A DNA stretch of 64,000 nt from Pseudomonas sp. dw_358. Lineage in GTDB: Bacteria > Pseudomonadota > Gammaproteobacteria > Pseudomonadales > Pseudomonadaceae. The stretch lies in assembly GCF_018449655.1 (NCBI RefSeq), contig NZ_JAAVUX010000007.1, positions 124,001 through 188,000 of the forward strand. The letters run 5' to 3'. Under the pieces are notes generated by a model, which had not been told where the DNA came from, did not search any database, and worked only from the letters and a program-made list of their open reading frames with translations. The position numbers and the translations under genes were made by a program. Positions within the stretch are counted from its first letter, which is position 1; every line of letters starts with the position of its first letter. Below, one piece after another: positions 25,713-35,124 of the stretch.

Positions 25713-26201
25713 TCAGTCACGGACGCTGCGCGCATGTTTGAGCTCCAGGATCCTGGAGGCCTCGACATAAGCGCACTGGAAGGTTTGGCTACCGATCCAG
25801 TCCACGGCGGTGTCTTCTTCTTCGTCGTGATAAAGCGCGCGATAGGTGATCAGCAAGCCCATCATGAAGTCGGTAGCAGGCTCTTCCTCTTCCTCGGATA
25901 CCACCAGCACCAGCACCGGGAACTGCAGGAACACCACGCACATCGCCAGCAGGCTGATGCCTTCGCCGAACTTCATCATTTCGAACAGATCGTGGTAATC
26001 GGCCGGGTCGAAGCCGTTTTCCTCGATGTCCTTGAAGTCGAAGGTGCTCAGGTCGATATCGACGTCGTCGAAGGGCTCGTTGATCAGCGGGTTGGCCAGC
26101 ACCGGGTGCACGACATTCGCCTTGGCCTTGCCCACGCGATTCTGCTTGGCCTTGATCTTGGCCCGCTGGGCACGCTTTTGCTGTTTGTCTGGGGAAGCCA
26201 T
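25713..26201 (-). CDS. Conserved protein of unknown function (162 aa)
   Basis: A 162-residue soluble protein. The first 30 residues are very basic (QQKRAQRAKIKAKQNRVGKAK), followed by an acidic part (DDVDIDLSTFDFKDIEENGFD), a hydrophobic helix (LLAMCVVFLQFPVLVLVV) and a run of five glutamates. The opposite charges of the two ends and one possible membrane helix are its main features. Proteins like it occur in pseudomonads; I know of no function. The ATG at 26201 is preferred to a longer frame. It lies between the PhzF and TonB-receptor genes, all on the minus strand. Confidence 0.75.
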   Translation of the reverse strand: MASPDKQQKRAQRAKIKAKQNRVGKAKANVVHPVLANPLINEPFDDVDIDLSTFDFKDIEENGFDPADYHDLFEMMKFGEGISLLAMCVVFLQFPVLVLVVSEEEEEPATDFMMGLLITYRALYHDEEEDTAVDWIGSQTFQCAYVEASRILELKHARSVRD

Positions 26202-26338
26202 GGAGGCAAGTTCCTTGTCCGGGTGCAGCCATACGGTGGCGCGGGGTGATCGGGGAAGTATTGTAAGCAAAATAGCCTGCTTTTTTCGCCCCGCGATGAA
26301 TCTCTTCCGCGCCTCCTTGTGGCTCGACACCCGCCCCG

Positions 26339-28537
26339 TCAGAAGTCCACGGTGCCGGAGAACTTCACCAGACGCGGATCGCCCTGGGTCAGGTAACCGC
26401 CGTTGGCCGAGGCCCAGTAGCTTTTGTCGGCGATGTTTTCGACATTGACGCGCAAGGTCACGTCCTTCTGGTCCACCTTGAATTTATAACGGGCGCCGGC
26501 ATCGAAGCGGTTCCAGGTCGGCAGGCTGAGGGTGTTGGCCTGGTCAGCGTATTGGCCGCCAGTGCGCAACATGCGGCCGTTCAGGGCCACCCCTGGCAAG
26601 CCTGGCACATCCCAGTCCACCGAGGCATTGAGCTGGAAGGTCGGCACGCCGATGGCGTGGTTGCCGTCAGTGGTGCCACCGGCGGTGTCCTGCAGTTCGG
26701 ACTGCAGGCGCGTGCCGCCGGCCATCAGGCGCAGGCCGTGGATGGGTTCGCCGAACACGCTGAGCTCGACCCCGCGGTTGACTTGGGTGCCGTCGCGCAA
26801 ATACAGGTTGCTGGCGGCATCAAGGTAGCCGTCGGTAGGCTTCTCGATGCGGAACACCGCCAGGTTGGCGCCGTAAGTCTGCATGTCCAGCTTGATGCCG
26901 GCTTCACTCTGCTTGGTGCGGCCGGGGGCGAAGGTCTGGCTGGCGTTCAAGGCCGTGGCCGTCGGGCTCGGGCCCTGGGCCAGGCCTTCGATGTGGTTGG
27001 CATAGAGCGAGATGAAGTCGGTCGGCTTGTAGACGATGCCGTAGACCGGCGAAGTGACGGATTTGTCGTACATCGACGTGCGAGTGCCATCGCCGGCCAG
27101 TTGTGCACCGTTATAGAAAACGCCGTCATAACTGTAGCCTTCCACCAGCAGCTGCTGGCGTCGCAGGCCCGCCGTGACCAGGACCGTGTCGTCGAAGAAA
27201 CCCAGGGTGTCGGACGCCGCGATGCTGCGGTTGCGGGTCTTGCCCGTGGTGCCGGGATCGTTCAGATCGCCACCGGTCAAGTAAGCGTCCGTGGGTTTGG
27301 CCAGGTCCGGGGTGTGGTAGATGTTGGTGGTGCCGGTACTGTTGTAGAACGCGTAAGCACTTTTCTGCTCGGTCCAGATGCTGGACACCCCCACGCTCAG
27401 CTGATGGCTCACGGGACCGGTCTGCACATTGCCGTTGATCCCGGCCATGACCGTGGTGTTGTCTTCTTCATGGGGGATGTAGGAACCGGCGATGGTGGCC
27501 GCACCGGTGCTGGCATTGGTCAGGGTCGGCGTGCCATACATTCCGCTCTCGCGGGTGTGCTTGGCGCCACCGGCCAGGTAGGCGGTCCAGTTGTCGTTGA
27601 GGTCCCATTCACCGCGCAGCATGCCGAAGGTGTCTTCGGTGTCGGTGTAGGTCCAGTCCTGGCCATAGTTGTGGCTGGCGTCTGGGGCATGGGGGATGCC
27701 AGTCAGGCCGGCGCCCAGCTGTACCGAGTTGCGCAGGCCGTTGATGTGTTCCCGCTGATAGCCGAAGTCTCCGGACACGCGAAAGTTGTCGCCGCGATAA
27801 TCCAGCCCGGCCGTGAACAGTTTGGAGCGTTGCGACTCGTCGTCGATCGCCGTATCACCTTCACGTTGCGACAGGTTCACCCGCGCGCCGAAGCGATTGT
27901 CTTCGCCAAAGCGCTGACCGAGGTCCAAATGCTCGCCAATGCGCCCATCGGTGCTGATGTCCTGAGTGTAGCGGCGGATCGGCTCGTCGGTGGCGCGCTT
28001 GGGCACCAGGTTGACGCTGCCCCCAAGGCCCGTGCCGGTGGGGCTGATGCCGTTGATGAAGGCGTTCGGTCCTTTGAACACTTCCACCCGTTCCAACGCA
28101 TCGGTGGAAATGATCTGCCGAGGCAGCACGCCGTACAGACCGTTGTAGGAAATGTCGTCACTGGCCAGCGGCAGCCCGCGAATCACAAACACTTGAGATT
28201 GGTTGCCGTAGCCGTACGACTCGCGCACCGACGGGTCGTTGAGCAGCACATCACCGACGTTTTCGGCCTGCTGATCCTCGATAAGTTTCGAGGTGTAGCT
28301 GGTCAGGGTGAACGGCACGTCCATATTGTCTTTGTTGCCCAACACACCCATCTGCCCGCCCCGGGCGACCTGGCCGCCGGCATAGGCTTGGGGAGAAGTG
28401 CTGGTGCTGGGCTTCACCGCATCGGCATTGATGGCGGTGGCACCCAGCTCCAGGGTGTCGGCAGCGGCATAAGCGGTGAAACTGACCGAGCAGCACAAGG
28501 CCAGCAAAGAGGGGCGGGAAGGAAATCGAAGGGCCAT
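26339..28537 (-). CDS. TonB-dependent siderophore receptor
   Basis: A 732-residue outer-membrane receptor. Residues 1-25 form a signal peptide ending in AYAAA. The plug domain (about 60-190) has VPFTLTSYTSKLIEDQQ, VFVIRGL and VEVFKGPNAFING, the pattern of FhuA/FpvA-like siderophore receptors. The remainder is a 22-strand beta-barrel ending in the terminal Phe (SGTVDF). It would import a ferric siderophore, powered by TonB. No N-terminal signalling domain is present, and no sigma/anti-sigma pair is adjacent, so simple Fur control is expected. An AT-rich, imperfectly palindromic element lies near 28580-28600, but it is not a clear Fur box. Confidence 0.95.
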   Translation of the reverse strand: MALRFPSRPSLLALCCSVSFTAYAAADTLELGATAINADAVKPSTSTSPQAYAGGQVARGGQMGVLGNKDNMDVPFTLTSYTSKLIEDQQAENVGDVLLNDPSVRESYGYGNQSQVFVIRGLPLASDDISYNGLYGVLPRQIISTDALERVEVFKGPNAFINGISPTGTGLGGSVNLVPKRATDEPIRRYTQDISTDGRIGEHLDLGQRFGEDNRFGARVNLSQREGDTAIDDESQRSKLFTAGLDYRGDNFRVSGDFGYQREHINGLRNSVQLGAGLTGIPHAPDASHNYGQDWTYTDTEDTFGMLRGEWDLNDNWTAYLAGGAKHTRESGMYGTPTLTNASTGAATIAGSYIPHEEDNTTVMAGINGNVQTGPVSHQLSVGVSSIWTEQKSAYAFYNSTGTTNIYHTPDLAKPTDAYLTGGDLNDPGTTGKTRNRSIAASDTLGFFDDTVLVTAGLRRQQLLVEGYSYDGVFYNGAQLAGDGTRTSMYDKSVTSPVYGIVYKPTDFISLYANHIEGLAQGPSPTATALNASQTFAPGRTKQSEAGIKLDMQTYGANLAVFRIEKPTDGYLDAASNLYLRDGTQVNRGVELSVFGEPIHGLRLMAGGTRLQSELQDTAGGTTDGNHAIGVPTFQLNASVDWDVPGLPGVALNGRMLRTGGQYADQANTLSLPTWNRFDAGARYKFKVDQKDVTLRVNVENIADKSYWASANGGYLTQGDPRLVKFSGTVDF

Positions 28538-28639
28538 GCAGGGAGGTTCCAGACCAAAGTCAATGAGGAGCCTCCCTGGCAATACGAATACATATCGATT
28601 GCGCTTATGCTATCAGGAGTTATTACGAATTGTTAACAT

Positions 28640-29488
28640 CTATTTCATAATATTTTGACACCCGCTGACCTCCGCCCAAATGTTCCGAATCAAGCGCTGG
28701 AGGATCAAGGCCTCGGCCCAGCGATCAACGATATCATGCCCCTGGGCGTCGGTGATTGCATAGGGCGGCGGGCCCAACTCACAGGTGAACGACAGGCTAC
28801 CGGGCACGTGGGGCCGCGCCAGCCAGTCTTCGATACCGTAGCGCCACCAGCCGAGAAAACGTTGAACCATGCCCTGATGCTGGGCAAAGCCGATGGGCAC
28901 CTGCACCTGCTCGCTGCTGGCCACGCGGCCATGAAAGCCCCAGCTGTGTTGCAGGATGGTCTGGATCTGCTCATCGTCTTCGGCATTGGCCGGGTCGGGA
29001 AACTCCCGGGCGACCACGTAGTGGGAAAGGTCTGCCAGCAGCTTGAGGTCAGGCATCTCGGCGAGCAGGTCGAGGGTGAAGAACAGGTCGCTGGTCAGGC
29101 GGTTGCGGTGGGTTTCCAGCAGGATCGGAAAGTCCACCTGCTCGGCCAGGCGCTGCCAGCCTTCCACCAGTTCGATGGCGTCGGCCAGGGTGCGGGGGCG
29201 CACGTCGGCCTGCAGGGTCAGGTGATGGCAACCGTGGCGCACGGCTATGTCGATGGCCGCCGCCAGGTCATCGCGGGTGCGCGGGAAGACCTGACCTTCG
29301 ATCTGCAACCCGCAGGCCTTGGCGGCCCGGCTCAACCGCTGGGAAGGCTCGGGCTGCCAGAAATGATCGGCCACGCCATCGAACCCGGCGGCAGCCACCT
29401 GTTCCAGCACCGCTTCCAACGGCTGCTGGAGCTGGCCTTGATGGTTTTGCATGGCCCACATGGACTGGAACACCAGAAATTCGCGCAT
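28640..29488 (-). CDS. Sugar phosphate isomerase/epimerase family TIM barrel
   Basis: A 282-residue protein of the AP-endonuclease-2/xylose-isomerase-like TIM-barrel family. FDGVADHFW, HHLTLQADV, ILLETHRNRLTSD, LLADLSHYVV and SFTCELGPPPY match the barrel strands with E, D, H and E metal ligands in the expected order (ETH, DLSH, CELG). It should bind a divalent metal and isomerise or cleave a sugar-like compound. It is the last gene of an operon with a ferredoxin reductase (1-base gap), a Rieske ferredoxin and a membrane oxygenase. Its substrate is unknown, but it implies a polyol or sugar as product or substrate. Confidence 0.85.
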   Translation of the reverse strand: MREFLVFQSMWAMQNHQGQLQQPLEAVLEQVAAAGFDGVADHFWQPEPSQRLSRAAKACGLQIEGQVFPRTRDDLAAAIDIAVRHGCHHLTLQADVRPRTLADAIELVEGWQRLAEQVDFPILLETHRNRLTSDLFFTLDLLAEMPDLKLLADLSHYVVAREFPDPANAEDDEQIQTILQHSWGFHGRVASSEQVQVPIGFAQHQGMVQRFLGWWRYGIEDWLARPHVPGSLSFTCELGPPPYAITDAQGHDIVDRWAEALILQRLIRNIWAEVSGCQNIMK

Positions 29489-29489
29489 A

Positions 29490-30731
29490 TCACCCCCGTA
29501 GCCATTGTTTGAGTGGTTGGCCCGGGTCGGCCAGCGCATCGGTGCGCAACACCGGGCCTGCCGTGATCAGGCGTTCGCACAGCTTGATATCCTTGGCCAC
29601 GCTGTTGCCCGGCCCCCAGCCGCAGGCGCCTTGCAGGCGTTGTTCGGCGTCGAGGTAGAACATCAGCAGACCATCCCCCGCCGTGCTGCGACTGACCGTA
29701 TGCAGGCTGCCGGCGAGCACCCCGGTGGTTTGCAGGCTCCAGTCATACTGATCGGACCAGAAGCCCGGGATCACGGCAAACGGCAGCCCGGCACCGAGCA
29801 TGTTCAAGGCCGCATGCCGCCCCTGCGCCTCGGCGTTGCGCCAGGTTTCCTGGCGCTGGTACTCCCCCGCCGGGTGCAGACGGAACTCACAGACGTCGCC
29901 GGCGGCGTAAATGTCGGGTGCACTGGCGCGCAATTGGTCGTCCACGCGGATCCCTTGCCCTACCTCCAGCCCGGCCGCCGCCGCGAGCTCCGTGTTCGGC
30001 TGCATGCCGATGCCGACCACCACCAGGTCACAGGCAATACGCTGGCCATCGGTCAATTCCACCGCGTCCACCTGAGGGCTGCCCAGCAGCCGTTCGAGGC
30101 CGACATCGAGGCGCACATCGACGCCTCGTTCGCGGTGCAGCGCCAACAAGCGGTCCGAAATCTGCGCCGGCAAGGCGCGCCCCGCCAGGCGTGGACCGGC
30201 CTCCACCAACGTCACCGCGCAGCCCAGCAAGCGTGCAGTAGCGGCCACTTCCAGCCCGATGAAACCACCGCCCACGACCAGCAGGCGGGCGCCGGGCTGC
30301 AACTGGTCGCGCAGCGCCAGGGCTTCGTCATGGGTGCGCAAATAGAGGACGTTGGCCAAGGCGGCCGGTGCCATCGGCAGCCGTCGGGCGCGGCCGCCGG
30401 TGGCCAGCAGCAGCTTGCTGTACAGCAGCGCACGACCGTCTTGCAGCACGAGTTGGTGGTCCTGTGCAGCGAGGCGGGCAACCGGGTTGCCCACTAAATG
30501 CTCGATACCGGCCTCGGCCAGCTGTGCAGCATCGCAGAACGTACAGCCGGCGAGGTCCGTGGCGCCTTGCAGGATGCCCTTGGACAACGGCGGCCGTTCG
30601 TAAGGCGGATGCACTTCGTCACCGATCAACAGCAGCGGTCCCTCATAGCCCTCGGCCCGCAGGGTCATGGCCGCCCTGCCCCCCGAATGCCCGGCACCGA
30701 TGATGACCATTGGAGCATTGGCAGCGTTCAT
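29490..30731 (-). CDS. FAD-dependent ferredoxin reductase
   Basis: A 413-residue flavoprotein of the ferredoxin/rubredoxin reductase type. The N-terminal FAD site is IIGAGHSGGRAA (about 10-21), a second GxGxxG for NAD(P)H is VVGGGFIGLE, and DIYAAGDVCEF is the FAD-pyrophosphate motif of this family. It passes electrons from NAD(P)H to the adjacent Rieske ferredoxin, 16 bases upstream in the operon. It then feeds the membrane oxygenase. The WGPGNSVAKDIKLCERLI segment near the C-terminus is also typical of oxygenase-linked reductases. Confidence 0.93.
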   Translation of the reverse strand: MNAANAPMVIIGAGHSGGRAAMTLRAEGYEGPLLLIGDEVHPPYERPPLSKGILQGATDLAGCTFCDAAQLAEAGIEHLVGNPVARLAAQDHQLVLQDGRALLYSKLLLATGGRARRLPMAPAALANVLYLRTHDEALALRDQLQPGARLLVVGGGFIGLEVAATARLLGCAVTLVEAGPRLAGRALPAQISDRLLALHRERGVDVRLDVGLERLLGSPQVDAVELTDGQRIACDLVVVGIGMQPNTELAAAAGLEVGQGIRVDDQLRASAPDIYAAGDVCEFRLHPAGEYQRQETWRNAEAQGRHAALNMLGAGLPFAVIPGFWSDQYDWSLQTTGVLAGSLHTVSRSTAGDGLLMFYLDAEQRLQGACGWGPGNSVAKDIKLCERLITAGPVLRTDALADPGQPLKQWLRG

Positions 30732-30747
30732 GTCATTCCCCTCGTGC

Positions 30748-31068
30748 TCAGGCGCCGAGCCCCAGGTAGACGCGGCCGGCTTCGACCCGCACCGGATAGG
30801 TTTTCAGGTTGACGCACACCGGTGCGCCAAGGGCCTTGCCCGAACGGTAGTCGAAACGGCCGTTGTGTTTCGGGCACTCGATGACGTGGTCCATGACCAG
30901 GCCGTCGGCCAGGTGAATTTTTTCGTGGGTGCACAGGCCGTCGGTGGCGAAGAACTCGTCATCGGCCGAGCGGTACACCGCGTAGGTGCTTTGCCCGTGG
31001 TCAAACCGCAGGACGTCTTCTTCGTCGATGTCATCGACCGCGCACACGTCTACCCATTGATCGCTCAT
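30748..31068 (-). CDS. Rieske-type [2Fe-2S] ferredoxin
   Basis: A 106-residue electron carrier. The cluster ligands are C46 and H48 in CTHEKIHL and C65 and H68 in CPKHNGRF, the standard CxH-x16-CxxH spacing. The size and lack of an oxygenase domain mark it as the ferredoxin component of a multicomponent oxygenase. The neighbouring genes encode its FAD reductase and a three-histidine-box membrane oxygenase, so it is the central electron carrier of that system. The ATG at 31068 lies 52 bases after the oxygenase stop. Confidence 0.95.
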   Translation of the reverse strand: MSDQWVDVCAVDDIDEEDVLRFDHGQSTYAVYRSADDEFFATDGLCTHEKIHLADGLVMDHVIECPKHNGRFDYRSGKALGAPVCVNLKTYPVRVEAGRVYLGLGA

Positions 31069-31120
31069 GATCTGTTCTCTTGTTGTTGGATTGGAAAAGG
31101 GCTGCAGCGTGGCGCCAGTC

Positions 31121-32209
31121 TCAGTCGGCCAGCGCCTCGGATTCGCTGCGGGCTTCGCAGGGCGGGGCTTGGCGCACCGGCCGGCGAATGAAATACGTCG
31201 GGTCCCTGCGCTGCTGGATCACCACGGGAATGATTTCCTTGAAGGCAGCGAACAGGCTCGGATACGGCGGCGGGCAATCCTCGCGCACCGCCTCGTGCAA
31301 TTGCGGCAGGGCGTAGTACGGCACCATAGGGAACATGTGGTGCTCCAGGTGGTAGTTCATGTTCAGGTACAGAAACCGCAGCAGCGGGTTCATGTAGATG
31401 GTGCGGCAATTGCTGCGGTGGTCCAGGGTGTCCTCGGCCAGGCCCACGTGTTGTGACAGGCCGAACATATAGGACAGCCAGCCGCCGTACAGCGAGGGCA
31501 GACCGATCAACATCAGCGGCAGGAAGCTGTGCAGGTACAGCGCTGCCGCCAGGGTCAGCAGGTAGATGGCTGACCAGACGCGAGCGGTGGTGTAGACCTT
31601 GGACCACTCCGAGGGCGGGATGAACGTCTTTTCGTCGGCAGTGAGCTGCCCGGCGGCGTGGCGAGCGACCGAGCGTGCGGTGTTCACCAGTTGGGGCAAA
31701 CCGAAGAGTTTCAGTACCATCAAGCTCAGGCTGGGCGGACGCTGTTCGACGATCTCCGGGTCGCGCCCGACGATGATGGTGTCGGTGTGGTGCCGGGCGT
31801 GGCTCCAGCGCCAGACGTGGGGCTCGAACATCACCATGAAGCTGGCCAACTGGTAGACCACGTCATTCATCCAGCGGGTCTTGAAGGCCGTGCCGTGGCC
31901 GGTCTCGTGCCAGCGGGCGTTGGAGGCGGTGCCGTAGAACACCCCATAGACGAAGAAAAACGGCACGCAGGCCCACGAGCCCCAGAACCAGTAACCGGCA
32001 AAGCCGCTGAGGGCCAGGCCCAATAGCCACAATGCGGTGTCGCGCAGGGCCGGGCCGTCGCGGCGCTGCATCAGTTCCTTGAGGCGCTTGCGTGGGACAG
32101 GGGTCTGGTACCAGGTGGCCGAGGCCAGGCCGTTTTGCAGGGCATGGGCCGCTTCGGGGCCGGTCAGGCTGTAATCTCGACGGGTGCCGGGAGGTGATTC
32201 ATGGGACAT
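31121..32209 (-). CDS. Membrane diiron fatty-acid-desaturase-family oxygenase
   Basis: A 362-residue integral membrane protein of the desaturase/hydroxylase superfamily. The three histidine boxes are HETGH (101-105), HARHH (137-141) and HLEHH (287-291), which bind a non-haem diiron centre. Several hydrophobic segments (about 58-92, 212-250) place the active site at the cytoplasmic face. With the Rieske ferredoxin and reductase encoded next, it forms a complete three-component oxygenase, unlike lipid desaturases, which usually lack such partners. The ATG has GGAGAA upstream. It is divergent from a LacI-type regulator. The substrate could be a lipid, a methyl ether or another small molecule. 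Confidence 0.92.
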   Translation of the reverse strand: MSHESPPGTRRDYSLTGPEAAHALQNGLASATWYQTPVPRKRLKELMQRRDGPALRDTALWLLGLALSGFAGYWFWGSWACVPFFFVYGVFYGTASNARWHETGHGTAFKTRWMNDVVYQLASFMVMFEPHVWRWSHARHHTDTIIVGRDPEIVEQRPPSLSLMVLKLFGLPQLVNTARSVARHAAGQLTADEKTFIPPSEWSKVYTTARVWSAIYLLTLAAALYLHSFLPLMLIGLPSLYGGWLSYMFGLSQHVGLAEDTLDHRSNCRTIYMNPLLRFLYLNMNYHLEHHMFPMVPYYALPQLHEAVREDCPPPYPSLFAAFKEIIPVVIQQRRDPTYFIRRPVRQAPPCEARSESEALAD

Positions 32210-32318
32210 GATCGGTATTCTCCGCCAACTTGTTCTTATGATTGAGTGCGGTTGCTGCCATCAAAATATAGAGAGCCGTCGCAGGGGCCTCAAGCCCTTG
32301 AATCCAATCCCTTTCAAG

Positions 32319-32358
32319 CTATCATCCAGTGCAGCATTGCCTTGATAGTTTTCTATCA
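32319..32358. promoter_or_regulatory. Repeated operator half-sites between oxygenase and LacI genes
   Basis: An exact inverted repeat, TGATAG-TTTT-CTATCA (32343-32358), lies 36 bases upstream of the LacI-family start, and a further CTATCA sits at 32319-32324. The placement in a divergent promoter suggests the regulator's own binding sites. The LacI family usually binds palindromes of about 14-20 bases, which fits. Confidence 0.55.
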
Positions 32359-32394
32359 CGCGCTTTTTTCAGCCAGCCCTCCCGGAGAAGGGTC

Positions 32395-33438
32395 ATGAAC
32401 AATAAACGTCCTACCATTGCCACCGTGGCCGAACATGCGCGCCTGAGCGTGGCCACCGTGGACCGGGTGCTCAATGCCCGGGCGCCGGTCAATGCCGAGA
32501 CCGCCGACCGGGTGTTTCAGTCGGCCACGGCGGTGGGCTACTTCGCCGCGCGGTTGATCGGCCAGCGCATCCGTGAACAGCGCCCCAGCTACCGCTTCGG
32601 CATCTTGCTGCTGGGCACGGCCCAGGCCTTCTACGCCAACCTGGCCCAGGCCATCAGCACCGCTGCGGGACGTCAACAGAACGCCAGCCTGAGCTGTCAT
32701 TTCGACTACGTGATCGACCGCAGCCCCACGGCGGTGGCGGCGCAGATCCGTGCTATGGCCGGCCAGTGCGATGGCCTGGCGGTGGTCAGTTTCGCCCACC
32801 CGCAGGTCAGCGACGCCATCGCACAGGCGCGGGCCGATGGCACGGCGGTGGTGGCGCTGCTCTCGGAAATCGAAGAAGACAGCGCCGAGCCGTACGTGGG
32901 CCTGGACAACGCTGAAGTCGGCCGCACCATGGGCTGGCTGCTGGCCCACACCTGCCCTTCGCGTCAGGGCAGCATCGGCATCTTGCTGGGCGGCCACCGC
33001 TTCATCGGCCACCAGCGACGGGTCGAAGCCCTGTGCGCTTACTTGCAGACCCATGCACCCGGCTTGCGGGTGCTGGAGCCGGTGATCAACCTGGACAACA
33101 ATGACGTTACCGAAGAAGCCACCCTGGAGTTGATCAGCCGGTTTGATGACCTGCGTGGGCTGTGCGTGGTGGGCGGTGGTGGCGACGGGATCATCAGTGC
33201 CCTGCGGCAACTGCCCGAGCGCCCGGCGCTATGCAGCGTGTTGCTGGAGTCCACCGAGCTGAGCCGGCAGGCGCTGCGCGATGGCCTGATCACGCTGGTG
33301 GTGGACTCCCAGCCACGCCAGGTGGCTGAAGCGCTGGTGACGTTGCTGGTGCAGTTGCAGGATGGCCAGGCGTTCGATCCGGCACGTCACAGGGTGAGGG
33401 TGCCGTTGCAGATCATGACGTCGGAGAATGTTCGGTAG
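32395..33438 (+). CDS. LacI/PurR-family transcriptional regulator
   Basis: A 347-residue regulator. Residues 7-30 (TIATVAEHARLSVATVDRVLN) form the LacI-type HTH and hinge, followed by a periplasmic-binding-like effector domain (about 65-345) of the type-I sugar-binding fold (GIL, GLDNAEVGRTMGWLL, GGHRFIGHQRRVEAL). Such proteins sense a sugar, polyol or derivative. It is divergent from the oxygenase operon, which is therefore the likely target, and suggests that the operon handles a sugar-like compound. GGAGAAGG precedes the start. It ends 16 bases before the convergent pstB stop. Confidence 0.93.
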   Translation: MNNKRPTIATVAEHARLSVATVDRVLNARAPVNAETADRVFQSATAVGYFAARLIGQRIREQRPSYRFGILLLGTAQAFYANLAQAISTAAGRQQNASLSCHFDYVIDRSPTAVAAQIRAMAGQCDGLAVVSFAHPQVSDAIAQARADGTAVVALLSEIEEDSAEPYVGLDNAEVGRTMGWLLAHTCPSRQGSIGILLGGHRFIGHQRRVEALCAYLQTHAPGLRVLEPVINLDNNDVTEEATLELISRFDDLRGLCVVGGGGDGIISALRQLPERPALCSVLLESTELSRQALRDGLITLVVDSQPRQVAEALVTLLVQLQDGQAFDPARHRVRVPLQIMTSENVR

Positions 33439-33454
33439 GCTGTGCAGGCTCAAA

Positions 33455-34252
33455 TCAACCAAACCGCCCAGTGATGTAATCCTCGGTCTGGGTCTTGCCC
33501 GGCTTGGTAAAAATGATGTCGGTGTCGTTGTGCTCGATCAGTTCGCCCATGAACATGAACGCGGTGTAATCCGAGCACCGCGCGGCCTGTTGCATATTGT
33601 GGGTGACGATGATGACCGTGAACTGTTCCTTGAGCTCGGTGATCAACTGCTCGATTCGGCCGGTGGAGATCGGGTCGAGGGCCGAGGTCGGTTCGTCCAG
33701 CAACAGCACCTGGGGCTTGAGGGCGATGGTGCGGGCGATGCACAGACGCTGCTGCTGGCCGCCGGACAGGCTCTGGGCGCTCTGCTTGAGTTTGTCCTTG
33801 ACCTCGTCCCACAGCGCGCCACCGCGCAGTGCCTGCTCGACGCGCTCGTCCATTTCCCGGCGCGAGAGCTTTTCCTGGTGGCGCACGGCGTAGGCGATGT
33901 TCTCGTAGATCGACATCGGGAACGGCACCGGCTTCTGGAACACCATGCCCACCTGGCTGCGCAGGCGGTTCATGGAGTAGCCCGGGGCCAGGATGTTTTC
34001 GCCGTTGAGCAGCACTTCGCCCTTGGCTTCCTGCTTGGGGTACATCGCATAGATGCGGTTGAACACACGCAGCAGGGTCGACTTGCCACAGCCGGATGGG
34101 CCGATGATCGCGGTGATGCGTTTTTCGGGAATGTCCATGTCGATGGACTTCAACGAACGGTGGCCGTTGTAGAAGAACTCCAGGCCCTTGACCTTGATCT
34201 TGGTGCGTTCGTTGGCAAGCGTGTTGGCGCTAATTTTTTGGCTGAGAGTCAT
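33455..34252 (-). CDS. pstB: Phosphate ABC transporter ATP-binding protein
   Basis: A 265-residue cytoplasmic ATPase. Walker A is GPSGCGKST, the ABC signature [13 protein letters not shown] and Walker [14 protein letters not shown] are intact; the PstB-specific segment [19 protein letters not shown] is present. It powers phosphate uptake by the PstSCA complex. The start overlaps the pstA stop by 1 base. No phoU follows; the next gene is the convergent LacI-type regulator. Confidence 0.97.
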   Translation of the reverse strand: MTLSQKISANTLANERTKIKVKGLEFFYNGHRSLKSIDMDIPEKRITAIIGPSGCGKSTLLRVFNRIYAMYPKQEAKGEVLLNGENILAPGYSMNRLRSQVGMVFQKPVPFPMSIYENIAYAVRHQEKLSRREMDERVEQALRGGALWDEVKDKLKQSAQSLSGGQQQRLCIARTIALKPQVLLLDEPTSALDPISTGRIEQLITELKEQFTVIIVTHNMQQAARCSDYTAFMFMGELIEHNDTDIIFTKPGKTQTEDYITGRFG

Positions 34253-35124
34253 CAGGCGGACCTATTACGCAAAAGGATCAGTCGGGACGTCAAGCTGAGC
34301 AGCAGGACAAACAGGGTCAATACCAGCGCGCCGGCCCAGGCCAGGGCGTGCCAGTCATCGAAGGGGCTCATGGCGTACTGGAAGATCACCACCGGTACGC
34401 TGGCGATCGGCTTGAGCAGGTTGCTGCTCCAGAACTGGTTGCCGAACGCGGTGAACAGCAGCGGTGCGGTTTCGCCGGTGATGCGTGCCAGCGCCAGCAG
34501 GATGCCCGTGACCACACCCGCTTTGGCCGCCCGCAGAACGATCTGCAGGGTCAGTTTCCACTGTGGCACGCCCAGGGCCAGGGCTGCTTCGCGCATGGTC
34601 GAGGGCTGCAACTGAAGCATTTCATCCGTGGTACGTACCACCACCGGTATCACCAATAGCGCCAGCGCCAGGGCACCGGCGATGGCGGAGAAGCCGACCT
34701 GGTGGTTGGTCACGGCGTTGATCGGCAGGATCACCGCGGTGTAGACAAACAGCCCCAGCACGATGGACGGCGCCGACAGCAGAATGTCATTGATGAAACG
34801 CACCGCCGTGCCCAGCTTGCTGAACCGAGCAAACTCGGCCAGCCAGACCCCGGCCATCAGGCCGATGGGCGTACCGATCAGCAAGCCCAGGCCCGACATC
34901 AGCACGCTGCCGTAAAAGGCATTGGCCAGGCCGCCGGCCATGCCGGGCGGAGGGGTCATCTGGGTGAACAGCGCACCGTTGAGGGCGCTGAAGCCGTTGA
35001 CGATGGTGGTCAGCAGAATCCACACCAGCCACAACAGGCCGAACGCCGTGGCGCCACAGCTGAGCACCATGGCGATGCTGTTCTTGAGGCGACGCTTGCG
35101 ATAAAGGCTATCGTCCTGAGTCAC
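34252..35124 (-). CDS. pstA: Phosphate ABC transporter permease
   Basis: A 290-residue inner-membrane permease with about six hydrophobic segments. The coupling helix region [19 protein letters not shown] is the EAA loop, and [21 protein letters not shown] is a PstA signature. It forms the channel with PstC. The start overlaps the pstC stop (ATGA), and its stop overlaps the pstB start, showing tight coupling in the pst operon. Confidence 0.97.
   Translation of the reverse strand: MTQDDSLYRKRRLKNSIAMVLSCGATAFGLLWLVWILLTTIVNGFSALNGALFTQMTPPPGMAGGLANAFYGSVLMSGLGLLIGTPIGLMAGVWLAEFARFSKLGTAVRFINDILLSAPSIVLGLFVYTAVILPINAVTNHQVGFSAIAGALALALLVIPVVVRTTDEMLQLQPSTMREAALALGVPQWKLTLQIVLRAAKAGVVTGILLALARITGETAPLLFTAFGNQFWSSNLLKPIASVPVVIFQYAMSPFDDWHALAWAGALVLTLFVLLLSLTSRLILLRNRSA

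Noticed and set aside
28575..28605. AT-rich imperfect palindrome before the TonB receptor as a Fur box
   Set aside because: Too many mismatches to the 19-base consensus to call. A Fur weight-matrix scan or binding assay would settle it.
26552..28636. 694-residue plus-strand frame opposite the TonB receptor
   Set aside because: Gly/Val/His-rich shadow without any domain; the receptor frame is intact.
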